A DNA stretch of 59,686 nucleotides. Source: Agrilactobacillus composti DSM 18527 = JCM 14202. Lineage in GTDB: Bacteria; Bacillota; Bacilli; Lactobacillales; Lactobacillaceae. A program made the translations under genes and the position numbers. The stretch is from assembly GCF_001436375.1 (NCBI RefSeq), contig NZ_AZGA01000006.1:1-59686 (forward strand), in the 5' to 3' direction. The notes under the pieces were generated by a model. The model saw nothing but the letters and a program-made list of their open reading frames with translations. It was not told where the DNA came from and did not search any database. Shown in pieces: positions 1 through 8,539 of this stretch. How positions within the stretch are numbered: position 1 is the first letter of the stretch; every line of letters begins with the position of its first letter.

Positions 1-53
1 ATTAGAATTTCTGAGATTTTTGTTTTTCATCGGTGCACTTGACAGGGACCCTA

Positions 54-665
54 TCAAACCATAAAACTGGCAGTTTTTGTTGTTGTTTCTAAAATATAAA
101 GTGTCAGCAGTACCAGGATGCCTAACACTGTGCCCCCAGTCTTTCTAAAAATACCAATTGTATCTACTAATAGCGCAAAAGCTGCCGTTAAAAGCAGGCC
201 CGGTATAAGCACTAGAAATGGTGTGATAAATCCGGTAAATGTTAGGCTTTGCCCGGGAAATCGTAACAGCATCATCCCCAGTGTGCCGATAATCGCCACG
301 ACCCACATACCTACTAATAATGTGACATTAGCCAAAAATTTACCTAGGGTATAATTTAAGCTTGCGAATTTACTAGTTTTAATAATACTTATGACATTTG
401 TTTGCACATCCAGCCCTACTGCGTCTCTAACATAGGTAAACCCAATTAACGGCAGCATCATCCCAAAGATCAGTGCTGTCCCGATTGGTAGCCAAGTTGG
501 ATTGTTGGCTTGATAATACAAACCTGGTTCAATCGTTAACGTTTTAACCGCACCCTGGGCTTGGGGTGTTCCGACAACCGTCATAAATAAAGTGAAAATC
601 AGCAATGTTATAAACGACAAACTGTTCATCTTTTCAAAGAGCCGTGCTTTTAAGATTGCCATCAT
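54..665 (-). CDS. ABC transporter permease, 3' end possibly frameshifted
   Basis: This 203-residue protein has about five hydrophobic segments (roughly residues 15-33, 59-80, 107-133, 145-172 and 178-192), as in ABC-2 type permeases. Its ATG overlaps the stop of the ATPase gene as ATGA, so the two are probably translationally coupled and form one exporter. The reading frame stops at 54-56. A different minus-strand frame stays open from there to the window edge, with a run of five A residues just before the stop, so a natural or sequencing frameshift is possible. What lies beyond position 1 is not visible. The substrate is unknown. The family call is good; the true C-terminus is uncertain. Confidence 0.65.
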   Translation of the reverse strand: MMAILKARLFEKMNSLSFITLLIFTLFMTVVGTPQAQGAVKTLTIEPGLYYQANNPTWLPIGTALIFGMMLPLIGFTYVRDAVGLDVQTNVISIIKTSKFASLNYTLGKFLANVTLLVGMWVVAIIGTLGMMLLRFPGQSLTFTGFITPFLVLIPGLLLTAAFALLVDTIGIFRKTGGTVLGILVLLTLYILETTTKTASFMV

Positions 666-1534
666 CGCTGGCTCACCTGACTATCCAATAAAACCATACT
701 GGCATCTTCTAAATGCGGTTCGATCAGTACAGCATCTGCAGTTGGCTTGCCACTGGCAATTTCTCGGACGTGGACCCCATCAGATTCTTGGATAATCCCA
801 CTGACAACAGCACCTGTTCTTGGCTGTTGACCAAAGGGTAATATATACTCCCAAACCTGTTTTTTGGCAGCTTGCATCATGTCTAATGCGGTACCTTGAA
901 ATAATAAATGACCAGCTTGTAATAACAAGATATCATTGGCAACTGCTTCCACATCTGAAATAATGTGGGTCGCCATTAAAACGATACGGTCTGATGCTAA
1001 AGAACTGAGCAAATTGCGTAGTCGAATCCGTTCAATAGGATCTAAGCCAGTCGTTGGTTCATCCACAATAATGACCTTGGGATCACCGAGTAATGTTGCC
1101 GCAATGGCCACCCGTTGGCGCATGCCGCCAGAAAAAGCCGCTAGCTTACGCTTACCCACATCTGCTAAACCTAATTGCTGCAACAACGCTATGATTTGTT
1201 GATCACCTCGCTTTGACGGCAATCCCTTAATAGCTGCAACATATTGCAAATATGCCTTTGCGCTGAGTTGCGGATAATAGGGCACAGTTTGGGGTAAATA
1301 GCCCAGAACTTGTCGCATTACATTGGGATGTCTACCAATATCTACCCCATCCAATAACACCGTCCCTTGCGTTGGTTGTAGTAACGTCGTAATCACCTTG
1401 ATCAAGGTGGTCTTACCTGCCCCATTAGGCCCGATTAACCCGATAAGCCCCCCTGATTCTAAGGTCATAGATAAATCTTGTAACACATTTTTATGCCCAA
1501 AGGACACAGCTACGTCATTGATAACTAATTTCAT
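662..1534 (-). CDS. ABC transporter ATP-binding protein
   Basis: The ATPase subunit energises the permease encoded immediately downstream. Walker A GPNGAGKT lies at residues 35-42, the signature SGGMRQ at 135-140, Walker B VIIVDEP at 154-160, and a switch histidine in MATHII follows. The open frame extends 43 codons further upstream, but the start at 1534 (MKLVIND) is preferred because GGGAGG sits just before it and the extra N-terminal stretch resembles nothing in the family. The chosen protein is 290 residues, a normal length. It is the fourth gene of the padR operon, 106 bases after the DUF4097 gene. The architecture suggests export; the substrate is unknown. Confidence 0.9.
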   Translation of the reverse strand: MKLVINDVAVSFGHKNVLQDLSMTLESGGLIGLIGPNGAGKTTLIKVITTLLQPTQGTVLLDGVDIGRHPNVMRQVLGYLPQTVPYYPQLSAKAYLQYVAAIKGLPSKRGDQQIIALLQQLGLADVGKRKLAAFSGGMRQRVAIAATLLGDPKVIIVDEPTTGLDPIERIRLRNLLSSLASDRIVLMATHIISDVEAVANDILLLQAGHLLFQGTALDMMQAAKKQVWEYILPFGQQPRTGAVVSGIIQESDGVHVREIASGKPTADAVLIEPHLEDASMVLLDSQVSQR

Positions 1535-1640
1535 GTTTATTATGCCTCCCACCAATAATATCCATAACAATTCCGTCGTACTAAAAAAAGCGTTGCTGTA
1601 AAAACGTTGCATACGCTCTTTTGTTAATGCTGTACTAAGA

Positions 1641-2513
1641 CTATTCCACGTGGTTATCACCATTGGATGTCCGCAAATCTAGGCGGGTTTCAGCATCCCA
1701 ATTCACGATGACTTGTTTTTCTGTGGACTTACGATTGAATAATTTATTGTCGCCACTATCTGTGGTGAGCCGATAGCCGGCATCCTTAGGGGCATTTTCA
1801 ATCCGATTGTCGCCACTACTGGTATTCAAAGTTGTCGCACCTTTAAACCGCATCCCCTGAAGTGTCAAATTGCCGTTGGCGGAATTCAAGGTCCCCTGCG
1901 CCAATTGACCCCCTTCACCACGAATGTCGCCACTCTGGGTTTGAAGCTTAGCATTATTCAACTCACTGTTCACCAAACGAATATCACCAGCGCCAGTGGT
2001 TAGATTGGTCATTTTGGTTACTTGGGTCTGAGTCACTTGTAAGTTACCGCTTCGTGAGCTTAGCTTCAGGTTATCAACCGTGCCAGAAGTATAGGTTAAA
2101 TCACCATTATTGCTATGAATGGTCACATCACTGAATTTAGCCGTTCTTGGCACGGTAATTTCTAGCTTGTCAGCCGGCAAGGAACCAATGCCAAAAGTGA
2201 AGGGACTGGTAGTATTGCTTTGATGGATCTGCAAGACGCCATCCACAACTTTACTGGTGATATCATCGTCGCCCATAGTGGTGACATTGACTTCATAATC
2301 ATTTCCTTGTTTCACCACCACATCTTGATAGCTCACGTTCACATCCATTTTGTTAAATTTAGCCGGATGTAGGCTGCGTTTTTCCACTTGCGTAATCTGG
2401 GGTCGACCATTGACGATATTGATGCTTTGAAAGCCATGACCTAAAAAACCTACGGCGAAAATAATCAAACCAGCACCGAACAACATCGCCCCAACTTTAA
2501 TTAAATTTTTCAT
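1641..2513 (-). CDS. DUF4097-type beta-repeat membrane-anchored protein
   Basis: The protein has one N-terminal membrane segment (about residues 8-26), then about 260 residues of repeating short beta-strand units rich in S/T/N/G/D with recurring 'SGD' and 'NGD' turns, typical of DUF4097 (putative adhesin-like beta-helix) proteins. It should sit outside the membrane. Its start overlaps the DUF1700 stop as ATGA, so the two are coupled. DUF4097 next to DUF1700 and PadR is a known Firmicute arrangement, usually linked to envelope sensing; that role is inference here. Confidence 0.85.
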   Translation of the reverse strand: MKNLIKVGAMLFGAGLIIFAVGFLGHGFQSINIVNGRPQITQVEKRSLHPAKFNKMDVNVSYQDVVVKQGNDYEVNVTTMGDDDITSKVVDGVLQIHQSNTTSPFTFGIGSLPADKLEITVPRTAKFSDVTIHSNNGDLTYTSGTVDNLKLSSRSGNLQVTQTQVTKMTNLTTGAGDIRLVNSELNNAKLQTQSGDIRGEGGQLAQGTLNSANGNLTLQGMRFKGATTLNTSSGDNRIENAPKDAGYRLTTDSGDNKLFNRKSTEKQVIVNWDAETRLDLRTSNGDNHVE

Positions 2514-3148
2514 TTATCTGACACCTCCACTGCTTGACGTCGGTTAGACAGGCGTTGATAAATCCACCGGAAGAACTTCGCGAAGCTACGGAAACTGGCT
2601 TGGGTGAACCATTTTAAGACGGGAATCAATAATAAACCTATCCCTAAACCAGCAATCCCCATGCCTAAATAGGTAATGGCGGTCATCAAGTGAGTCGTGA
2701 CTAGTCCCACGGCTACATATAAAGCCATGCCACCTATGAAGAAACCAGAAATCGTGATGGCGGCAATGGTGATCCAAATACTGCCTAAGATACTTATCAA
2801 AACGATGATTGCGGCCCCAATTAGAACGAAGACAGTAATTGCCAAGGGAATGGCCATGGGTAAGGACAAAATAGCCAAAAGTACTAACCAGATCTGGCGC
2901 ATAGTGGAACGGTTGTTGGTTTTAGTGCCTTGAACTTGTTGGTTCTCGGTGGCTTTGATAGAATAATCTGCCAAAATCTGCCGGGACAATTGTTTGGGCG
3001 TCCCCAATTGGGCGACCAACGCATCCCCCGTATCCAGATTGGCATCCTGGGCGTAATCTTTGAAGTATTCAATGGCTTCAAAACGTTCGTCCGGGTTTAG
3101 TGGTGCTAATAATTGTTCAACTTGTTGAAAATAGGTATCTGTGCTCAT
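2510..3148 (-). CDS. DUF1700 (HAAS-domain) membrane protein
   Basis: The first 70 residues form a soluble helical domain (YFQQVEQLLAPL, YFKDYAQDA, LVAQLGTPKQL) typical of the HAAS/DUF1700 family. About four membrane helices follow (residues 85-180), then a basic tail. The family usually occurs next to a PadR regulator and is thought to act with it at the membrane. The gene starts four bases after the padR stop, with AAGGAGG in front, and ends in an ATGA overlap with the DUF4097 gene. Biochemical function is not established. Confidence 0.85.
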   Translation of the reverse strand: MSTDTYFQQVEQLLAPLNPDERFEAIEYFKDYAQDANLDTGDALVAQLGTPKQLSRQILADYSIKATENQQVQGTKTNNRSTMRQIWLVLLAILSLPMAIPLAITVFVLIGAAIIVLISILGSIWITIAAITISGFFIGGMALYVAVGLVTTHLMTAITYLGMGIAGLGIGLLLIPVLKWFTQASFRSFAKFFRWIYQRLSNRRQAVEVSDK

Positions 3149-3152
3149 CTAT

Positions 3153-3479
3153 TTACGCCTCCTTTTGGGGTTGGGTCGGATTTAGAAAGTAATCAATTTG
3201 CTTCTTGTAGGCCGTCCATTCCACCAATAACCCAGTGAGATGATTGCGACCAGCTTCGGTGATGCGATAATAGCGGCGATTCCGGCCTTGATAGGGTTTA
3301 TCGTAAGTCTCCAGCCAATCTTGGGCTTTCAACCGCCGTAAAACTGGGTATAGAGTGGACGGCGACAAGGGAATTTTATCTTGGATCTGCTGGGTTAGAT
3401 TATAACCGTAAGCATCATCATGCTTTAAAACGGCTAACACCACCCCATCTAGTAAATCGGCACTAATTGGCATGCTCAT
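3153..3479 (-). CDS. PadR family transcriptional regulator
   Basis: At 108 residues this is a small PadR-type winged-helix protein: GYNLTQQIQD, SPSTLYPVLRRL and RRYYRITEAGRNHL match the helices and wing of the family. The first ATG is chosen because GGAGG lies seven bases upstream; the second ATG would be too far. It heads the operon with DUF1700, DUF4097 and the ABC genes and very probably represses it. The promoter in front contains a perfect palindrome suited to a dimeric repressor. The inducing signal is unknown. Confidence 0.92.
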   Translation of the reverse strand: MSMPISADLLDGVVLAVLKHDDAYGYNLTQQIQDKIPLSPSTLYPVLRRLKAQDWLETYDKPYQGRNRRYYRITEAGRNHLTGLLVEWTAYKKQIDYFLNPTQPQKEA

Positions 3480-3512
3480 GGGATAACCTCCATTCCTTAT
3501 TTTGATTTCGTT

Positions 3513-3544
3513 TATATTATACGTCGTATAATATATGATTACAA
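3513..3544 (-). promoter_or_regulatory. padR operon promoter with 23-bp palindromic operator
   Basis: On the minus strand TTGTAA (3539-3544) and TATAAT (3516-3521) are separated by exactly 17 bases. A perfect inverted repeat with 11-base arms (TATATTATACG and its complement) around one central base covers 3513-3535, that is, the -10 box and spacer. A protein bound here would block RNA polymerase, so PadR autorepression is the natural reading. Confidence 0.75.
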
Positions 3545-3563
3545 CTAATATTAATTTTTTTGC

Positions 3564-3596
3564 AAAAAAATAGCAGCTACCTCCAGGGTAACTGCT
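3564..3596 (-). terminator. Rho-independent terminator of the EIIA-like gene
   Basis: Arms AGCAGCTACC (3572-3581) and GGTAACTGCT (3587-3596) pair with one mismatch-type G-T. Read on the minus strand, seven T residues follow (A7 at 3564-3570). It lies just after the stop of the EIIA-like gene. Confidence 0.8.
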
Positions 3597-3616
3597 GCCA
3601 AATTAAGCGGTCTGAC

Positions 3617-3991
3617 TTATTCAAATTCTGCAATGAGTTGATCTTTCAAAGCGGTATAATCAGTGTCGGAATAATGACTTGGCACTAAAACTGTGAGAAC
3701 TTGATCCACCTTAGTGGCCACACTGCCCCATAGAATTGGGGTGTCAAAAGAAGTTTGCACAATTTCGGGGGTTTTGATTTGCGTATCCGAACCGTGGGTC
3801 AATGCAATGTGACCGGCAATAATCTGTGTGCCTTGGACTTCACTGGCTAAGATACTACTTTTAAGTGTTTGGGTATCAAGTTTGAATCTACCGGCAATTG
3901 CTTGGGCCAAGTCGATAATGGCACTAAGTTCATCTTTACTATCTAATTTAAATGTTGTAACGGGTTCTCTAATCATTTCTGCACGCATCAT
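3617..3991 (-). CDS. Orphan PTS fructose-type EIIA-like protein
   Basis: The protein is 124 residues from the chosen start; the family is near 150. The region GTQIIAGHIALTHG (residues 54-67) resembles the phospho-histidine loop of fructose/mannitol-type EIIA domains (consensus giAiPHg), with His66 as the probable phosphorylated residue. The upstream ATG at 4003 is rejected because GGAGG is placed five bases before the MMRAEMI start. No EIIB or EIIC gene lies nearby, so it may be regulatory rather than a transport component. It sits downstream of a LacI regulator with a 145-base gap. The fold call is moderate and function is unknown. Confidence 0.6.
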   Translation of the reverse strand: MMRAEMIREPVTTFKLDSKDELSAIIDLAQAIAGRFKLDTQTLKSSILASEVQGTQIIAGHIALTHGSDTQIKTPEIVQTSFDTPILWGSVATKVDQVLTVLVPSHYSDTDYTALKDQLIAEFE

Positions 3992-4093
3992 ATTGACCTC
4001 CATTTAGTATTTGATAACACGCTTTCTTAACTACAATCACAGCATACTTTGTAAAACCCGTTTCAGGTCAAGGATTAATTTCACTTTGATGGT

Positions 4094-4129
4094 AAAAAAA
4101 ATAAGAACCCACAACGAATAGCTTCTTAT
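4094..4129 (-). terminator. Probable terminator of the lacI-family gene
   Basis: ATAAGAA (4101-4107) pairs with TTCTTAT (4123-4129). On the minus strand eight T residues follow (A run 4094-4101). The stem is short, so confidence is moderate. Confidence 0.5.
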
Positions 4130-4135
4130 CAAGGG

Positions 4136-5089
4136 TTAGATCCCCCGTAAAATAAATTCAGATTGAAATTTTTCCCGATCGGGGGTGGCTTCTGGATGAG
4201 TGGCCAATTCAAAAGCTGCTGCGCCGATCTGGACGAAATGATGGTCAATCGTGGGGATATTCAGTAATTTACTGGTCAACTGATTCTCTTGACCCACCAA
4301 CCCAGGAATAGGTAAGTGTTGTTGAATATAGTACTGGCGCACCCCCACGGCCACGTCATCACCGTTGGAGAAGATATATTCTGGTTCAATCTGGTGTTGA
4401 TGAAATTTTTCTGCGGTGTGATAGCCATCTTCATAGGTATTGATGCCGGAGATGATCCAGTCTTTGCCGGGGGTGCGGCCATAAATAGCTCGAAAAGCCC
4501 GCAACGTGGCATAGCTGGTGGCACTAATATGTTCTTGGGCCCGACTGAGCAAAAAACCAATGTGGGTCACTTGCTTTTGTTGGAGCCATCTAAAGGCCGC
4601 CCGGTAAGCCACTTCCCGGTCAGAATAAGCCGCTGGTAAATCGGTGTCTTTTGGGTCTTCACAAATCACGATGCGACCATAGCGCTGATAAGCGGCTAAT
4701 TCTTTTAAAGGAATCCCGTGGGACGTGAAAATCATGGCATCAAAGGCCTTGCGCCGCAGCTGTTCTAGGTACTCTAATTCTAACGACCGCTGCCAGCCCG
4801 AAGGTAAGATGGTGATTTTATAACCACTATCAAAGGCCGCATCCATAATCCCGTTTAACAATTGGGTGAAATAAGGGTGGTTGCTGTGGGGTAAGACCAC
4901 GCCAATAGTATGGGTGACCCCGGCACTTAGATCCTGAGCGATGGCGTTGGGGGCATAATCTAATTCGGCCACCACCCGCTCAATCGCTTGCTGGGCCTTG
5001 GCCGACACATAGCCACTATGATTGATAGCCCGGGACACTGTAGCAATGGAGTACCCACTGGCTTTAGCGATATCGCGAATTGTTGCCAA
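4136..5089 (-). CDS. LacI family transcriptional regulator
   Basis: The N-terminal helix-turn-helix (ATIRDIAKASGYSIATVSRA) and hinge region are classic LacI. A periplasmic-binding-protein-like ligand domain follows (HTIGVVLPHSNHPYFTQLLNGI onward, with HIGFLLSR and FSNGDDVAVG). A longer GTG start at 5098 is possible, but there the purine-rich site touches the start codon. The TTG at 5089 gives the family's usual MATIRDIA start, with AAGGGTGA at proper spacing. The gene is monocistronic with its own terminator. No sugar operon is adjacent, so its target and ligand cannot be assigned. Confidence 0.9.
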   Translation of the reverse strand: MATIRDIAKASGYSIATVSRAINHSGYVSAKAQQAIERVVAELDYAPNAIAQDLSAGVTHTIGVVLPHSNHPYFTQLLNGIMDAAFDSGYKITILPSGWQRSLELEYLEQLRRKAFDAMIFTSHGIPLKELAAYQRYGRIVICEDPKDTDLPAAYSDREVAYRAAFRWLQQKQVTHIGFLLSRAQEHISATSYATLRAFRAIYGRTPGKDWIISGINTYEDGYHTAEKFHQHQIEPEYIFSNGDDVAVGVRQYYIQQHLPIPGLVGQENQLTSKLLNIPTIDHHFVQIGAAAFELATHPEATPDREKFQSEFILRGI

Positions 5090-5183
5090 AATACTCACCC
5101 TTTCTAAACTTAAGAACTTGAGATCACTTGTCCCCGGTCATTGTACACGGCTTCTATCGGAGAAAATGTGCTTTATCCTTAGT

Positions 5184-5199
5184 TTACCATTGCTGGTAA
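5184..5199. promoter_or_regulatory. Small inverted repeat upstream of lacI-family gene
   Basis: TTACCA and TGGTAA flank four bases (TTGC) about 95 bases upstream of the regulator start. It could be an autoregulatory operator, but the arms are only six bases and LacI operators usually have a central CG. Confidence 0.3.
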
Positions 5200-5246
5200 T
5201 GTTTGCTACTGCTAAGTCTAGAATGTGGAACGGGTTTCATAGCAAA

Positions 5247-6329
5247 TTAATTTTCGGCAAAGTAAGGTTCGGTAATTTGAATACGGCCTTGGTCTAAGTC
5301 CAATAAAGCCTCAGCCCCATAAGGCAACGCAGTGCGGGGATAGGCATGGCCAAAATTCACATTGTAAATGATTGGCGTCTGATAAGCTGCGGTCACCTGC
5401 AACAATGCCACCTTGTAAGCCTCGTAGTAGCGTTCATTTTGGGGCTTGCCCACGATAATACCTGCCACAGCGGCTAATACGCCTTGTTGTGCTAACGTTT
5501 GTAACATAGCGCGATACAGCGTGGGTTTTGGCTGTTCTTCACTGGTTTCGATAAACAAAATTTTACCCTGCCAAATTTTGGCGTCAGGAAATAGTTGATA
5601 CTTAGCAATAACTGCTGCTTCATCAGGATACCGATTAGTAGTCAAAATATCGTAAAAACTATCCAAACAGCCGCCTAGCAGCTCCCCTTTAATTCGCCCC
5701 CTGCCCCGCAGAACTTCGAAGCCATGGGTCTCGGGATGACTGACCCGTGGTGTACCGAGACTTTGTTCTGAAAAATCGGTCTGTTCTTCATACCAAACTG
5801 GACTGGCTGTAATGTCAGTGACAGCTGGATTTTCAAAGTAATGCTTTAATGTTTGTTGGGTAAAGGGCAATAATTTGTGATCCAATTCGGCCAAATCGTT
5901 TAAAAAATTGGGGCCATAAAAACTCCGAAGGCCCAGACGATAAAACATCAGGTGATTGATAGTCGTATCCGAAAAGTCACTGAAAATCTTAGGTTGCATC
6001 GTGACCGCCTGGATGAAATCAGTATCAGTCATTAAATACGGCAACAGCCGGTAAGTATCATCCCCGCCAATGGCACAAAAAATACCTTTAATTTCCGGAT
6101 TCAAGAAAGCCGTTTTTAAATCTGCTGCCCTTGCTTCCGGATGGGCGGCTAAATAAACGATCCCTTTTAGGGCATTAGGCATAAATACAGGGTTCAAGCC
6201 AAGTTCTTCTAGCCGTTTAACGCCCAGTTGTCGCTGGTGGGCCGCAAAGTCTTCCCCCAGCGTCCCTTGGGATAAACTGACAATGCCCACTTGATCGCCG
6301 GGTTTTAAAGCAGGTGGTTTGTGTAACAT
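5247..6329 (-). CDS. S66 family peptidase (LD-carboxypeptidase / MccF-like)
   Basis: The 360-residue length fits S66 serine peptidases, which either trim L,D-linked muropeptides during peptidoglycan recycling (LdcA) or inactivate microcin C-type toxins (MccF). FCAIGGDDTYRLLP (residues 84-97) and FSDFSDTTINHL (116-127) match the conserved regions; Ser120 is the expected nucleophile, close to its position in MccF. ETSEEQPKP and VNFGHAYPR hold candidate Glu and His partners. No signal peptide is seen, so it acts in the cytoplasm. GAGGAGG precedes the ATG. The sequence alone does not separate LdcA from MccF roles. Confidence 0.85.
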   Translation of the reverse strand: MLHKPPALKPGDQVGIVSLSQGTLGEDFAAHQRQLGVKRLEELGLNPVFMPNALKGIVYLAAHPEARAADLKTAFLNPEIKGIFCAIGGDDTYRLLPYLMTDTDFIQAVTMQPKIFSDFSDTTINHLMFYRLGLRSFYGPNFLNDLAELDHKLLPFTQQTLKHYFENPAVTDITASPVWYEEQTDFSEQSLGTPRVSHPETHGFEVLRGRGRIKGELLGGCLDSFYDILTTNRYPDEAAVIAKYQLFPDAKIWQGKILFIETSEEQPKPTLYRAMLQTLAQQGVLAAVAGIIVGKPQNERYYEAYKVALLQVTAAYQTPIIYNVNFGHAYPRTALPYGAEALLDLDQGRIQITEPYFAEN

Positions 6330-6377
6330 TTAGAAGCCTCCTCGTCACAAAACTGGTTAATTATGGTAAGTCTAACT

Positions 6378-6406
6378 TTTTTCACCTTATAAAAGCATGC
6401 TATAGT
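6378..6406 (+). promoter_or_regulatory. Possible promoter of the CPBP gene
   Basis: TATAGT (6401-6406) is a fair -10 box. The -35 region at the right distance is only TTTTTC, so the call rests mainly on position about 80 bases before the gene. Confidence 0.35.
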
Positions 6407-6485
6407 ATAAAAATACTCTTAAAAAACGAACTACTGCCACTTTTAGCAGTGGTTGTCATCTTAAATCAAGAAAGGGGCACTCGCT

Positions 6486-7262
6486 ATGTTTGCCACAACA
6501 CCGATACCCAAAAAGTTGGGGGCTAAACTCAGCCTTTTCTATGTACTAACCATTATTGTGCTTCTATTCGTGCCCGCGCTACTTCAAAAACTGGGTATGC
6601 ATAACAGCCAACTTTCTGATGTAATTTCTGAAGCTGTTGCGGGTATTGTTATGATTGGTCTGACCATAGGCTGGTTTAATCTACCTATTTTCTCAAAACC
6701 GCGCCACTTTTGGATAGGCGTTATTGCAGTTGTCTTAATGGTTAACGTTAATCTGGTGAACAACGGTCCCTTGCCTGCCTATAGCAATCAGCGCTTAATA
6801 TCTGCCCTATTATTTGGCTTAGCCGTTGGGATTTTCGAAGAACCCCTGGTACGAGGCCCACTACTCTTTTGGGTCTGGTCCAAAACACCCAAAAAACTTT
6901 CCCCCTATTGGTGGACGAGTATCATAACGGCTATTATCTTTGGCTGCTTGCATTTGTTTAACCTGCACAGCAATCCCGATCCAAAGCAAGTCTTAATTCA
7001 GATCGGCTATACCACGGCCATGGGTTTTGGCGCCGCCGCCTTGTACTTCACGACGCACAATCTTGGCTTCACCATTGTTTGGCATAGCTTACTTGACGCA
7101 TCTTCTTATTATTGGTCGCCGATACCAATTTCCACCATTGGTAATTCTTTAATCGACCGCCTGAGCCTACTCTTATTGGTTGTCACCCATATCACCGTTG
7201 GCATCGTGTTATTACATCGCATCACTTCAAATCAAAAGAAAAAGGTAGCGCTAAAACATTAG
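6486..7262 (+). CDS. CPBP family intramembrane metalloprotease (CAAX/Abi type)
   Basis: This is a hydrophobic protein of 258 residues with about seven membrane helices. The three family motifs are in order: EEPLVRG (EExxxR), FGCLHLFNL (FxxxH) and WHSLLDASS (HxxxD). The glutamates and histidines should form the intramembrane active site. In lactobacilli such proteins are often linked to bacteriocin self-immunity, but no bacteriocin gene is adjacent, so the substrate is unknown. AAGAAAGGGGC lies before the ATG, and a terminator follows. Confidence 0.9.
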   Translation: MFATTPIPKKLGAKLSLFYVLTIIVLLFVPALLQKLGMHNSQLSDVISEAVAGIVMIGLTIGWFNLPIFSKPRHFWIGVIAVVLMVNVNLVNNGPLPAYSNQRLISALLFGLAVGIFEEPLVRGPLLFWVWSKTPKKLSPYWWTSIITAIIFGCLHLFNLHSNPDPKQVLIQIGYTTAMGFGAAALYFTTHNLGFTIVWHSLLDASSYYWSPIPISTIGNSLIDRLSLLLLVVTHITVGIVLLHRITSNQKKKVALKH

Positions 7263-7275
7263 CCAACTTCGCTAA

Positions 7276-7314
7276 AGGCAGGCCTGAAGTTTCAATGCCA
7301 GACCTGTCTTTTTG
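7276..7314 (+). terminator. Terminator after the CPBP gene
   Basis: AGGCAGG (7276-7282) pairs with CCTGTCT (7303-7309), including one G-T pair, and T residues follow to 7314. Confidence 0.65.
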
Positions 7315-7342
7315 TCGGCTTATTTGTCCAATCTTATTTGAA

Positions 7343-7837
7343 CTAAAGTTGGCGTTTGAGCACCACCATATCCCGCAACTGCACGCCATTGGCCATAATT
7401 GGTTTTGAATATTGGTCAAAGAAACGAGGCCGAATACTGTCAAAGCGAAAGCCATTTTTCAAATAAAACAATATATTTTGAACGTCTGCATCACCGGTCC
7501 CCACCAGTAACTGCCATTTTTCTGGGGACAGTGCCGCCACGACCTGGGCAATCAGCCGTGACCCCAGACCTTGATGTTGGTAAGCGGGTAAGACGGCAAT
7601 GTTCTTTATTTCTGCTGTGTCAGGCTGTGCTGTGGGGGTTACTAAAACTAGACCAATCGGTTGAGCCTTGTCATAGGCCACAAATAACCGGCCGGTGTTG
7701 ACGTAGGCCGCCACCATTTGCGGGTCTTCATCCCCTAGTAAAAAGAGCGATTCAAGGGTCTCTCTAGGTCTTTCATCAAACGCCTTAATCACGTAACGGT
7801 TGGCCGATGGGTTATCAGTAGTCATCTTTTTAGCCAT
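7343..7837 (-). CDS. GNAT family N-acetyltransferase
   Basis: This 164-residue GNAT protein carries the acetyl-CoA binding motif A around IKNIAVLPAYQHQGLGSRLI (Q-x-x-G-x-G/A pattern QHQGLG) and a motif B-like end LFYLKNGFRF. It should transfer acetyl groups to an amine, but the substrate cannot be read from sequence. It is convergent with the CPBP gene and stands alone. A run of G residues 11 bases before the ATG is the likely ribosome-binding site. Confidence 0.88.
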   Translation of the reverse strand: MAKKMTTDNPSANRYVIKAFDERPRETLESLFLLGDEDPQMVAAYVNTGRLFVAYDKAQPIGLVLVTPTAQPDTAEIKNIAVLPAYQHQGLGSRLIAQVVAALSPEKWQLLVGTGDADVQNILFYLKNGFRFDSIRPRFFDQYSKPIMANGVQLRDMVVLKRQL

Positions 7838-7966
7838 AGTGCCATATCCCCCCTTTCAACTTATCACATTGTAGAATTCCTGTAATATCCAACTCACTAA
7901 TCAATCGGTCCCACCATGATTGTTGTAGGTCTCACGTTACAAATATGAGTTTAGCCAACAACGTTA

Positions 7967-8539
7967 TTAGCCTTGTTCGTCCTCTTGGCTGAGTATATCA
8001 AGACTACTTTGAATCATCCATTTAAAACTTGCTGCTTGAGAAATTTCTTGATTTGAAAACCAACCCGTCCCAACATTAGCCAGTTCTCCAATAATTAGAT
8101 TTCTGATCATACGTCCCGCCAATATTTGCACACGTGTCTCGTGAAAGGCAGATGCCAGCAGCTTATTAAATACGGTTCCTAATGTATTGATGCTCTTTTG
8201 AGCGGCTATAGTCGCTTTATCTCGGGGTAATGTAATTAAAAATCGACTCAAGCGAAGATGCGTTAGCCCGAGCGAGCGGCAAATCAAGGCCAGTTCAAGT
8301 AACGCTGGTTCACCAGTCAACCCAAGCAATCGGCTTCTAAGTGTTGCAATGAGCCTATCTAATACTTCTTCTAAAATCGCATAGCTCAGATCAGTCTGAT
8401 TGCTAAAGTATGGGTATAAAGCTTGCGATTTAGTCCCGAGTTGCCGAGCTAAATTTGAAAATGTTAAAGGTGTCTCAGCATTAATAAGTTCAATGCCAAC
8501 TGCCATAATTCTTTCTCTAGATAATACTTGTTTGGGCAT
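7967..8539 (-). CDS. TetR family transcriptional regulator
   Basis: The 190-residue protein has a TetR-type DNA-binding region at residues 8-50 (RIMAVGIELI, LTFSNLARQLGTKSQALYPYF) and a helical C-terminal ligand domain. GGAGG precedes the ATG. It is divergent from a TauE/SafE transporter gene, and the shared intergenic region carries a large perfect palindrome, so it most probably controls that transporter and itself. The ligand is unknown; an organic anion or sulfur compound carried by the transporter is a guess. Confidence 0.9.
   Translation of the reverse strand: MPKQVLSRERIMAVGIELINAETPLTFSNLARQLGTKSQALYPYFSNQTDLSYAILEEVLDRLIATLRSRLLGLTGEPALLELALICRSLGLTHLRLSRFLITLPRDKATIAAQKSINTLGTVFNKLLASAFHETRVQILAGRMIRNLIIGELANVGTGWFSNQEISQAASFKWMIQSSLDILSQEDEQG

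Noticed and set aside
1535-1663. N-terminal extension of the ABC ATPase frame
   Set aside because: GGGAGG sits right before the internal ATG, and the extension does not resemble ABC ATPases and overlaps the previous gene.
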